Assembly: GCA_030636765.1 (NCBI GenBank)
Contig: DAOVWI010000020.1
Coordinates: forward strand, 1 to 20,013
Reading direction: 5' to 3'
DNA from: Gemmatimonadales bacterium
GTDB lineage: Bacteria; Gemmatimonadota; Gemmatimonadetes; Palauibacterales; Palauibacteraceae
Length of the DNA: 20,013 nt
Shown here piece after piece: positions 5,618-13,336 of this stretch. Both the position numbers and the translations under genes were made by a program. The number at the start of each line of letters is the position of its first letter. Position 1 is the stretch's first letter. The notes under the pieces are model-generated. The model ran no database searches, was not told the DNA's origin, and saw only the letters and a program-made list of their open reading frames with translations.

Positions 5618-8314
5618 ATGCCGCAAGTCACGTTCAGCCTGAACGGCCGGGACACTTCGACGCTCTACGAGGAGGGCATGAACTTCCTCGAGGTTCTGCG
5701 CGAGGAGTGCGGCATCCTCTCCGCGAAGGATGGCTGCGCCCCCCAGGGTTATTGCGGCTGCTGCACGATCCTGGTGGACGGCCGCGCGGCCCTCGCTTGC
5801 CTGCGGAAGCCCGAATCCATCGCGGGCCATGATGTCATCACGCTAGAGGGGATCCCCGAGGAGCAGCGCCGAACCCTCGCGCGGGCGTTTGTCCGCGAGG
5901 GAGGCCTTCAGTGTGGCTTTTGCACACCCGGCATCGTCGTGCGGGCCTGCTCTCTGATGAACCACGGCGGGGCCTCCGACCCGGACAAGATTCAGCGCGC
6001 CCTCTCCGGCCACCTCTGCCGCTGCACGGGATACACCCGGATCATCGACGCCATCCGATCGGCCGGTGAGGCCTGGGAGAACGGCGGCGATCTGCCGGGT
6101 GCGGAGCCGCGCCAGCCCGACTTCTTCGGGGAGGCGATCGGCCTCACGCGGACATCCCCCAACAGCGCGCACTCCGATGGGATCGGCAGCTCCAGTCACC
6201 GCTACCGCGGCGAGGATCACGCGCTGGGTGACAAGCCGTACGTCGCCGACATGGAGATCGACGGGATGCTCCACGCTGCGGCGGTCATGAGCCGTCATCC
6301 GCGTGCCCGGGTGCTATCGATCGAACCGTCGGCCGTCCTCTCGATGCCGGGCGTCGAGCGCGTGATCACCGCCGGCGATGTCCCCGGGCAGCGGTATGTG
6401 GGGCTGATCCGCCCGGACTGGCCGGTGTTCGTCGCCACCGGAGAGGTCACGCGCTGCGTGGGAGACATGCTAGCTCTGGTTCTGGCCGACACTCGCTTCC
6501 ACTCGGGACGGGCGGCCGCGGCTCTCGAGGCTGCCATCGAGTACGACGTGCTGGAGCCGGTCACGGACCTTGTCGCGGCCCTGGATCCCGACGCGCCGCA
6601 GGTCCACGAGAGCGGGAACCTCCTGGAGGTGTGCTCCTTCTCCCGCGGCGATGTGGAGGCGGCGCTCGCGACTTCGGAGCACGTGCTGGAACGGACGTTT
6701 ACGACCCAGCGGATCGAGCACGCGTTTCTCGAGCCGGAGGCGTGCCTGGCCGTGCCGACATCGGCGACGGCATCGCGGAACCAACTCAAGGTCTACACTC
6801 AGGGACAGGGCGTACACGACGACCAGGCGCAGATCGCTTCCGTGCTCGGCGTTCCGCCCGAGACGGTCGAGGTCGAGCTGGTCGCGAACGGTGGCGCGTT
6901 CGGGGGCAAGGAGGATCTGTCGATCCAGGCGCAGACGGCGCTCGCCGCGCAGCTCACCGAGCGTCCCGTCCGGACGGTTCTCACGCGAGAGCAATCGATC
7001 CGGATGCACCCGAAGCGTCACCCGATCACTCTCCACTACACCGTGGGAGCCGATGCAGAGGGTCATCTGACCGCCGTACGGGCGCGGATCGTCGGTGATA
7101 CGGGAGCCTACGCATCGGTCGGTATGAAGGTGCTGGAGCGGGCGGGCGGTCACTCCTGCGGGCCCTACCGCGTGCCGAACGTCGACGTCGAGGCGAAGAC
7201 GGTCTACACGAACAACCCGCCGTGCGGCGCGATGCGTGGCTTCGGCGCCAACCAGGCCGCGTTCGCGATCGATGGCATCATGGACCTGTTGGCCGAGGAG
7301 GTCGGGGTCGACGGTTACGACATCCGGGAACGCAACATCCTGGGTCCCGGCGATCGGTTTGCCACGGGCCAGATCATGACGGCGAGCTGCGGGATCCGGC
7401 AGACCCTGGAGGCGGTGCGGGAGGTGTACAAGGGCGCCCACTACGCTGGAATCGGCTGCGGGATCAAGAACACCGGGATCGGCAACGGTATGGACGACAG
7501 CGGCCGGCTGCTGCTGCGCATCCTGGAGGGCGGCACCATCGAGATCCTCTCGGGCTACACGGAGATGGGCCAGGGCCTGTTCACCGTCCTCCGGCAGGTG
7601 GTCAACGAGGAGACCGGGCTCGACCCGGAGATCATGAGCGTGCGGACCGCCAGCGATCCACGGGTCGTGTGCGGCATGACGACCGCGTCCCGAGCCACGG
7701 CGCTCCTTACGGCCGCTGGGCAGATCGCCGCCCGCGAGCTGGCCGCCGACCTGGAGCACGCGCCTCTGGACGAGTTCGTGGGCAAGGAGTACTTCGGCGA
7801 GTACGTCTGTGACTTCACGACCAAGCCCGGAGAGCGTACGGACAGCCCGGTAACGCACATGACGTTCAGCTACGCCACGCAGGTGGTGATCCTCGACGAC
7901 GAGGGCCGGCTGGAGAGGGTGGTGGCGGCGCATGACGTCGGCCGTGCGATCAACCCGCTCCAGTGCGCCGGGCAGATCGAGGGCTCCGTGCACATGGGGC
8001 TGGGCTACGCGCTCTCCGAGGACCTTCCCTGCACGGGAGGCCATCCCGACTCCCTGCTCCTTCGCGACCTCGGGATCCTCAAGGCGAAGGAGACGCCGCA
8101 GATCGACGTCATCCTCGTGGAGGTGCCGGACGAAGTGGGCGGATACGGCTCGAAGGGCGTCGGCGAGATCGGCCTCGTCCCGACCGCCGGGGCGGTGGCC
8201 GGTGCGCTGCATGCCTTCGACGGGGTGAGGAGGTTCGACCTCCCGATGAGTGACGCTCCCGCCGCCGCGGCCTCGGTGCCGAAATCGCGGCGGGTGGCGC
8301 CGGTCGCCTCGTGA
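5618..8314 (+). CDS. xdh: Xanthine dehydrogenase-like molybdoenzyme (2Fe-2S + Mo-cofactor domains, 'Se-dependent XDH' type)
   Basis: An 898-aa cytoplasmic molybdenum hydroxylase expected to hydroxylate a purine (hypoxanthine or xanthine). Residues 1-75 form a plant-type 2Fe-2S domain (C40, C46, C49, C61). Residues 76-155 form the second 2Fe-2S domain (C99, C102, C134, C136). From about 195 on are the Mo-cofactor domains. Visible active-site motifs: Q395 in YTQGQG, GGAFGGKE (425-432), MRGFG with R540, EMGQG (649-653) and catalytic E850 in GVGEIG. By family alignment E432 and R540 correspond to bovine XDH E802 and R880, which hold the purine ring. The family with this domain order and these neighbours is annotated as selenium-dependent xanthine dehydrogenase; Se there is a labile cofactor ligand, not selenocysteine, so it cannot be seen in DNA. 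There is no FAD domain or subunit. The ATG is preceded by GAGGGGGTGG. First gene of the operon. Confidence 0.9.
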   Translation: MPQVTFSLNGRDTSTLYEEGMNFLEVLREECGILSAKDGCAPQGYCGCCTILVDGRAALACLRKPESIAGHDVITLEGIPEEQRRTLARAFVREGGLQCGFCTPGIVVRACSLMNHGGASDPDKIQRALSGHLCRCTGYTRIIDAIRSAGEAWENGGDLPGAEPRQPDFFGEAIGLTRTSPNSAHSDGIGSSSHRYRGEDHALGDKPYVADMEIDGMLHAAAVMSRHPRARVLSIEPSAVLSMPGVERVITAGDVPGQRYVGLIRPDWPVFVATGEVTRCVGDMLALVLADTRFHSGRAAAALEAAIEYDVLEPVTDLVAALDPDAPQVHESGNLLEVCSFSRGDVEAALATSEHVLERTFTTQRIEHAFLEPEACLAVPTSATASRNQLKVYTQGQGVHDDQAQIASVLGVPPETVEVELVANGGAFGGKEDLSIQAQTALAAQLTERPVRTVLTREQSIRMHPKRHPITLHYTVGADAEGHLTAVRARIVGDTGAYASVGMKVLERAGGHSCGPYRVPNVDVEAKTVYTNNPPCGAMRGFGANQAAFAIDGIMDLLAEEVGVDGYDIRERNILGPGDRFATGQIMTASCGIRQTLEAVREVYKGAHYAGIGCGIKNTGIGNGMDDSGRLLLRILEGGTIEILSGYTEMGQGLFTVLRQVVNEETGLDPEIMSVRTASDPRVVCGMTTASRATALLTAAGQIAARELAADLEHAPLDEFVGKEYFGEYVCDFTTKPGERTDSPVTHMTFSYATQVVILDDEGRLERVVAAHDVGRAINPLQCAGQIEGSVHMGLGYALSEDLPCTGGHPDSLLLRDLGILKAKETPQIDVILVEVPDEVGGYGSKGVGEIGLVPTAGAVAGALHAFDGVRRFDLPMSDAPAAAASVPKSRRVAPVAS

Positions 8315-8355
8315 GCGTTGCCTCATGACCGCAGCCTGATCGAGCCGGTCGTCTG

Positions 8356-10521
8356 ATGGAGCTCCAGCCGCTCCCGTTCCCGGACCTCCTCCTCCGGATG
8401 CGGCGCGAGGTCGAAAGCAGCGGATCGATCTTCGACCTTCCGGCCCGCAAGTGGCACGTTCCCGACGGGGAGCTGGACTATTCGGCGCTTCACTTCGCTC
8501 GCCGGGCGTCCACGCCGGTTGGACCCGCCGCGGGCCCGCACACCCAGCTGGCCCAGAACATCGTGCTCTCGTGGCTGGCCGGCAGCCGGATCATCGAGAT
8601 CAAGACGGTGCAGGTGAACGACCGGCTCGAGATCCCGCGCCCATGCATCCACGTGCCCAACATCGGCTACAACGTCGAGTGGTCGCAGGAGCTGCGCGTC
8701 GGCGAATCGCTCATGGAGTATGCCAAGGCGGCGTATCTCATCGAGATCCTCAAGGAGACGCGCGGGTTCGGTGTCTTCCCGAGCGCTTCCGGGTTCGACA
8801 CGGTCTTCGACATCAGCGTGGGCTACGACCTGGAGGGGATCCGCACCGAGAAGGTGACGGGTTTCATCCGTGCGCTGAAGGAGCCTAGGGAGGCGTTCGA
8901 CGAGCTGCGCGGCCAGCTGACCGGTGACCTGAGCCCGTACGCCGATCTCGATCTGCCGGAGCCGATCTCCGACACTGTCACCCTCTCCACCTTCCACGGC
9001 TGCCCGGCCGATCAGATCGAGGGCATCTGCCGCTACCTGCTGGAACAGGTCGGCGTCCACACGATCATCAAGCTGAACCCGACGCTCCTGGGCTTCGAGC
9101 GGGTGCGGGAGATCCTCATCGATCGCCTCGGCTACGAGCAGGTGCGGCTCCGGCCGGACGCGTTCGAAGTCGACCTCCAGTACGATGAGGGACTGGAGAT
9201 CCTGCGCCGCCTGCGCTCGGTGGCGGAGGACGTGGGCTCGATCGTCGGAGCGAAGTTCACGAACACGCTCGTGGTGGAGAACGACCTCGAGATCTTTCCC
9301 ACCCAGAGGGACCCGTACATGTACCTCTCCGGCCCGCCGCTGCACGTGATAGCGATGAACCTGATGCAGCGCTTCCGCGAGGACCTCGGCTTCGAGTTCC
9401 CCGTCTCCTTCTCGGCCGGGATCGACGTGAAGAACTTCCCGGCCGCCGTGGCGTGCGGGATGGTGCCGGTCACCACATGCACGGACCTCCTCCGGCAGGG
9501 AGGCTTCGGGCGGCTGCCGGGCTATCTGCGGGCCCTCGCCCGGGAGATGGAGAAGTCCGGCGTGACGACCCGCGAGGCGTACGTGCTGGCCGCCTGCGGG
9601 CACGGCATCGAGGCCGTGGGAGAAACCCTGGGTTCGTTCCCCGGCGGTTCGGCTTTGCTGCCCGCCGGCGCGCGACTGAAGGAGATCGCCGCGAAAGCCC
9701 CGGACGACCTTCCGGCCGCCCTTCGAGGGGAGGCTGCGGGCGGCGGGCTCGACGGAGACGCGCTCGTCCTGCACGCCACCCGCGTCGCCGGCAGGCTGAA
9801 CGGCCGCGACATCGTGCCGCCCCTGGTCGGTGACCTCCGCTACCACGCCGCCTCCAACTCCAAGAGCCCGCGCGGGATCGACAGCGTCCTCGGCCTCTAC
9901 GACTGCATCAACTGCGATCTGTGCATCTGGGCGTGCCCGAACGACGCGATCTTCGCCTACGAGGTGGAGCCGGTGGAGGCCGCGACGGAGACCCTCCGAA
10001 TCACGGAGGAGGGCGGCCCGGAAGGCTCCGCCGAGTTCGAGCGCTCGGCCGGCCGGGGGTTCGTCGTCGCTGAGTCACACCAGCTGGCGGTGTTCGAGGG
10101 GGCGTGCAACGACTGCTCGAACTGCGAGGTCTACTGCCCCGAAAGCGGCGCGCCCTTCAAGGTGAAGGAGCTGCTCTTCCGGGAGCTAGACGGCTTCCAG
10201 GCCTCGGACGTCGATGGCTTCTGCCGAACCGGGGACACGCTTCACGCCAGGCTGGCCGGCCGGGAGTACGTCCTGCTGATCGACGCCGGGAGCGATCGCG
10301 CAGCGGTGTCCTGGGACGGGTGCACGCTCGATCTGGCCTGGGATTCGCTTGAGGTCCTGGGCGGACGAAGCAAGCCCCGAGACCAGGAGCCGGCCACCGC
10401 TGCCGGGGACCATAACGGCACTCGCCGCGGCATCGACACGGCCGAGCTGTGGCGAATGAAGACGGTGTGGGATTCGATCTTCCACTCCCCGACCCCTAAC
10501 CCGATCAGACTTTGGCCATGA
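8356..10521 (+). CDS. ygfK: YgfK-type oxidoreductase, short form lacking the FAD/NAD(P)H module
   Basis: A 721-aa iron-sulfur flavoprotein. Residues 1-400 match the dihydroorotate/dihydropyrimidine-dehydrogenase-like barrel of E. coli YgfK: TPVGPAAGPHTQLAQNIV (53-70), EIKTVQ.DRLE (81-92), LSTFHGCP (210-217, C216 at the position of the DPD-type catalytic loop), IKLNPTLLGF.RVREIL (238-254) and TDLLRQGGFGRL (376-387, FMN-phosphate region). The C-terminal part has two 4Fe-4S motifs: C517/C520/C523/C527 and C584/C587/C590/C594. E. coli YgfK is about 1030 aa, with a GltD-like FAD/NAD(P)H reductase between these parts; here only a linker (about 400-510) remains and no GxGxxG motif is seen. The family has been proposed to reduce the purine ring of urate. 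Start: the only ATG after an in-frame stop at 8326-8328, without a clear Shine-Dalgarno, 41 bp after xdh. Confidence 0.9.
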   Translation: MELQPLPFPDLLLRMRREVESSGSIFDLPARKWHVPDGELDYSALHFARRASTPVGPAAGPHTQLAQNIVLSWLAGSRIIEIKTVQVNDRLEIPRPCIHVPNIGYNVEWSQELRVGESLMEYAKAAYLIEILKETRGFGVFPSASGFDTVFDISVGYDLEGIRTEKVTGFIRALKEPREAFDELRGQLTGDLSPYADLDLPEPISDTVTLSTFHGCPADQIEGICRYLLEQVGVHTIIKLNPTLLGFERVREILIDRLGYEQVRLRPDAFEVDLQYDEGLEILRRLRSVAEDVGSIVGAKFTNTLVVENDLEIFPTQRDPYMYLSGPPLHVIAMNLMQRFREDLGFEFPVSFSAGIDVKNFPAAVACGMVPVTTCTDLLRQGGFGRLPGYLRALAREMEKSGVTTREAYVLAACGHGIEAVGETLGSFPGGSALLPAGARLKEIAAKAPDDLPAALRGEAAGGGLDGDALVLHATRVAGRLNGRDIVPPLVGDLRYHAASNSKSPRGIDSVLGLYDCINCDLCIWACPNDAIFAYEVEPVEAATETLRITEEGGPEGSAEFERSAGRGFVVAESHQLAVFEGACNDCSNCEVYCPESGAPFKVKELLFRELDGFQASDVDGFCRTGDTLHARLAGREYVLLIDAGSDRAAVSWDGCTLDLAWDSLEVLGGRSKPRDQEPATAAGDHNGTRRGIDTAELWRMKTVWDSIFHSPTPNPIRLWP

Positions 10522-11960
10522 GGAAGCGGTTCATCCACCTGAGGATCCCGGCGGCGGACGGCGCGATCCCAGGGAGCGATGCGACCGTGCCCGCCGAGAT
10601 CCTTGTCATCGACGGCCGGATCGCCCAGGTGTCGACTGCGGGCTCGTCGCCGGCTGAGGCGGACGAAGAGGTCGTCGACCTGGGCGGGCTACTCGTGCTG
10701 CCCGGGGTGATTGACGGGCACGTCCACTTCGACGACCCGGGGTTCACCCATCGAGAGAACTTCGAGACCGGCACCAGGGGCGCCGCAGCGGGGGGCGTCA
10801 CGTGTGTCGTCGACATGCCGTGCACCTCGCTGCCGCCCGTCACCTCCCGGGCGAGCCTGCACGAGAAGCTGGCGGCCATCGAGGCCAAGGCACACGTGGA
10901 CTTCATGCTGTGGGGGGGCGTCTCCGACAACGCCCTACAGGAGCCTGAGTGGCGGAGCCACCTGGAGGCGATCGTCGAGGAGGGCGTGGCCGCGATCAAA
11001 CTGTATATGCTCTCCGGGATGGACAGCTTCCGGGATCTCTCCAGAAGCCAGCTGGCCCAAGTCCTGAGAGAGACGCGGAAGCTAGGCATTCCGGTCGGCA
11101 TTCACGCAGAGGACCGCGAGATGGTGCTTGCCCTCACGGCGCGCATCCGGGCGGAGGGACGAAACGAGCCCCTCGACTACGCAGAATCCCGGCCGGCCGC
11201 CGCCGAGCGCTCCGCGGTCGATACGATGCGCGAGCTGTGCCGGGAGACCGGCGCGCGAATCCACATCGTGCACGTCGCCTCGGGGGAGGCGCTGGACGTG
11301 GTGAGCGGCGCGCGGGACGAGGGCCTCCCGATGTCCGCCGAGACCTGCCCGCACTTCCTCGAGTTCACGGCGGAGGACCTCGCCGAGCAGGGGGCGCTCC
11401 TCAAGACGGCGCCCGTGGTCAAGTCCGCGGCCGACCGGGACCGGCTGTGGGAGGGGCTCGCGGCGGGTGAGCTCGAATACGTGGCCACGGACCACGCGGC
11501 CGGCCAGTGGCCCGAAGAGAAACACACCGGCGCCATCTGGACCGACTACGGCGGCGTGCCGGGGGTCGAGCTCTCCTTGCCCTACCTCTACTCGGAGGGG
11601 GTGCTGAAGGGCCGGATCACGCTGGAGCGGCTCACCGAGATCACCGCGTCGGCCCCGGCTCGCTTCTTCGGGATCGAGCGCCGGAAGGGACGAATTGCGC
11701 CGGGCCTGGACGCGGACCTGGTGGCCCTGGACGCGGACGACGTCTGGATCGTCCATGCGGAGGGGCTCCACAACCTCAACCGGTATACGCCGCTCGAGGG
11801 ACGTGAGCTGACCGGCCGAGTGCGGGCCGTCTACGTGCGGGGAGAGCCCGTGTACGTTCGCGGCGAGTCGGTCCGTGGATCGGAGGCCGACGGCACCGAG
11901 CTGTTCAGCGATCCGGGCTTTGGCGAGCGGGTTCGCAGGGAGACGAGGGCCGAGGCGTGA
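10518..11960 (+). CDS. Amidohydrolase of the allantoinase/hydantoinase family
   Basis: A 480-aa cyclic amidohydrolase that should open a five- or six-membered ureide ring. All metal ligands of the dinuclear site are present: H68 and H70 (DGHVHF), carboxylated lysine K161 (AAIKLYM), H196 (GIHAED), H252 (HIVHVAS) and D325 (VATDHA). The stretches PGFTHRENFETGTRGAAAGG (74-93), SAETCPHFLEFTAED (273-287) and KGRIAPGLDADLV (390-402) are closer to allantoinase (AllB) than to the D-phenylhydantoinase HyuA that holds this place in the E. coli cluster. It probably acts on a purine-derived intermediate after YgfK (inference). I set the start at the ATG at 10518, which overlaps the ygfK stop as ATGA; a TTG at 10512 would add only two residues. 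Stop overlaps the ssnA GTG by 4 nt. Confidence 0.88.
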   Translation: MRKRFIHLRIPAADGAIPGSDATVPAEILVIDGRIAQVSTAGSSPAEADEEVVDLGGLLVLPGVIDGHVHFDDPGFTHRENFETGTRGAAAGGVTCVVDMPCTSLPPVTSRASLHEKLAAIEAKAHVDFMLWGGVSDNALQEPEWRSHLEAIVEEGVAAIKLYMLSGMDSFRDLSRSQLAQVLRETRKLGIPVGIHAEDREMVLALTARIRAEGRNEPLDYAESRPAAAERSAVDTMRELCRETGARIHIVHVASGEALDVVSGARDEGLPMSAETCPHFLEFTAEDLAEQGALLKTAPVVKSAADRDRLWEGLAAGELEYVATDHAAGQWPEEKHTGAIWTDYGGVPGVELSLPYLYSEGVLKGRITLERLTEITASAPARFFGIERRKGRIAPGLDADLVALDADDVWIVHAEGLHNLNRYTPLEGRELTGRVRAVYVRGEPVYVRGESVRGSEADGTELFSDPGFGERVRRETRAEA

Positions 11961-13336
11961 ACGGCCCCCAGCGCACGCTCCTCGGCAACGGGACCGTCGT
12001 CACCGGCGGCGCGGAGCCGCAGGTGATCGCGGGCGGCGCCGTCGTGTGGGTGGGGGAGCGGATCGAGAGGGTGGGAGACGAGCCCCGTCTCCGCGAGGAG
12101 TTCCCCGACGCACCGTACCTGGACGCGCGCGGCGGGCTGATCCTACCGGGCTTTGTCAACCTTCACCACCACTTCTACTCTGCGCTGGCGCGGGGGCTGG
12201 ATCCCGGCACGCCGATGCGGAACTTCCCCGAGGTGCTTGATCGCCTGTGGTGGAGGCTGGACCGCGCACTGGACGAGGAGACGGTCCGGATCTCCGCTCT
12301 GCTCTCCGCGGCCGATTGCGTTCGGCACGGTTGCACGACCGTGTTCGATCATCACGCTTCGCCCTCCTGGATCCAGGGCAGCCTGGACGCTATCGCGGGC
12401 GCCGTGGAGGAGGCCGGCATCTCCGCCGCCCTGTGCTACGAGGTCACGGACCGCAACGGTCGGGAGGGCGCCGAGGCCGGTATCGAGGAGAACCTTCGCT
12501 TCCTGCGGGAGCGCGCGAGCGACCCTCGGATCCGCGGCGTGTTCGGCGTACACGCCAGCTTCACCGTGAGCGATGAGACGCTCGCCGCGGTGGCCGAAGG
12601 GCGGCCGGACGGAGCGGGCTGTCACATCCACGTGGCCGAGGATCCGGTCGACGTTCAGGCGTCGGTCGCCGCGTTCGGCTCCGGCCCCATGGAGCGTCTC
12701 GAGCGCTTCGGGCTCCTCGACGCTCGCGCCCTCCTGGCACACGGGATCCACCTGGAGGAGGTGGACTACCGGCGCGCGGCGAGGGCCGGCTCCATTCTCA
12801 TCCACAATCCCGAGTCGAACGCGAACAACGGGGTGGGACGGTTGGACGTATGCGAGGCGGCGGGTCTCGGCTGCACCGTGGGCCTGGGCACGGATGGGAT
12901 GTCGTCCTCCATGCTCCGCGCCCTGCGCTTCGCGTTCCTCACCCATCGGGGGGCAAGGCGCGACCCGTCGTCGGGCTTCGATATCCTGCCGGAGCTGCTG
13001 ACGGTCAACGCAGTGGCGGCACGCCGATTCTTCCCGGAGCCGCTGCTCGGCGAGCTGACGCCGGGGGCACCGGCGGACGTGATCGCCGTGGACTCGAAGC
13101 CGCCCACCCCGCTGTCCCGGGACAACCTGTTCGGCCACCTCGCCTACGGCGTGAGCGAGGCTCCGGTTCGGCACACGGTGGCCCACGGGAGGGTTCTCCT
13201 CGAGGACTACCGGCACCTGACGCTGGATCCTCAGGAGCTGGCCGGACAGGCCCGCGAGCTGGCGCCGGCGCTCTGGGAGAGGTTTCATTCTCTGAGCTGG
13301 GGCACCCCCTACCTGGGCCACGAGGGAAGCATTTGA
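11957..13336 (+). CDS. ssnA: SsnA-type amidohydrolase (ATZ/TRZ deaminase-chlorohydrolase superfamily)
   Basis: A 459-aa metal-dependent hydrolase. PGFVNLHHHFYS (64-75) carries the H-x-H pair (H70, H72). The other ligands are H225 with E228 (HIHVAED), H262 with H265 (LAHGIHL) and D313 (GLGTDGM). LWWRLDRALDEE (97-108) and VFDHHASP (129-136) are near-identical to E. coli SsnA, which makes the subfamily call firm. SsnA was first described as a stationary-phase viability gene and is annotated as a selenium-metabolism protein because it travels with Se-dependent hydroxylases; its reaction is thought to be deamination or C-N hydrolysis of a purine-derived intermediate. The GTG start overlaps the previous stop (GTGA). 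The stop overlaps the TTG of the next gene (TTGA). Confidence 0.92.
   Translation: MNGPQRTLLGNGTVVTGGAEPQVIAGGAVVWVGERIERVGDEPRLREEFPDAPYLDARGGLILPGFVNLHHHFYSALARGLDPGTPMRNFPEVLDRLWWRLDRALDEETVRISALLSAADCVRHGCTTVFDHHASPSWIQGSLDAIAGAVEEAGISAALCYEVTDRNGREGAEAGIEENLRFLRERASDPRIRGVFGVHASFTVSDETLAAVAEGRPDGAGCHIHVAEDPVDVQASVAAFGSGPMERLERFGLLDARALLAHGIHLEEVDYRRAARAGSILIHNPESNANNGVGRLDVCEAAGLGCTVGLGTDGMSSSMLRALRFAFLTHRGARRDPSSGFDILPELLTVNAVAARRFFPEPLLGELTPGAPADVIAVDSKPPTPLSRDNLFGHLAYGVSEAPVRHTVAHGRVLLEDYRHLTLDPQELAGQARELAPALWERFHSLSWGTPYLGHEGSI

Noticed and set aside
5618..8314. Selenocysteine insertion in the 'selenium-dependent' XDH
   Set aside because: There is no in-frame TGA within the gene. 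In this family selenium is a labile cofactor ligand, not selenocysteine, so the DNA cannot show it.
6470..8326. Long minus-strand open frame (618 codons) opposite xdh
   Set aside because: It mirrors a well-conserved molybdoenzyme gene and its translation is low-complexity and Arg/His/Asp-rich with no motif; a GC-bias artefact. The same applies to the long minus-strand frames at 8323-9846, 12143-13321, 13309-14880 and 16025-17215.
8325..8339. Four-codon leader-like ORF (ATG ACC GCA GCC TGA) before ygfK
   Set aside because: Too short, no ribosome binding site and no attenuator-like hairpin; most likely chance.
12850..13332. Upstream extension of the PLP gene (open to 12850)
   Set aside because: It lies wholly inside ssnA in another frame and reads as Arg/Gly-rich shadow sequence; the family homology starts after the TTG at 13333.
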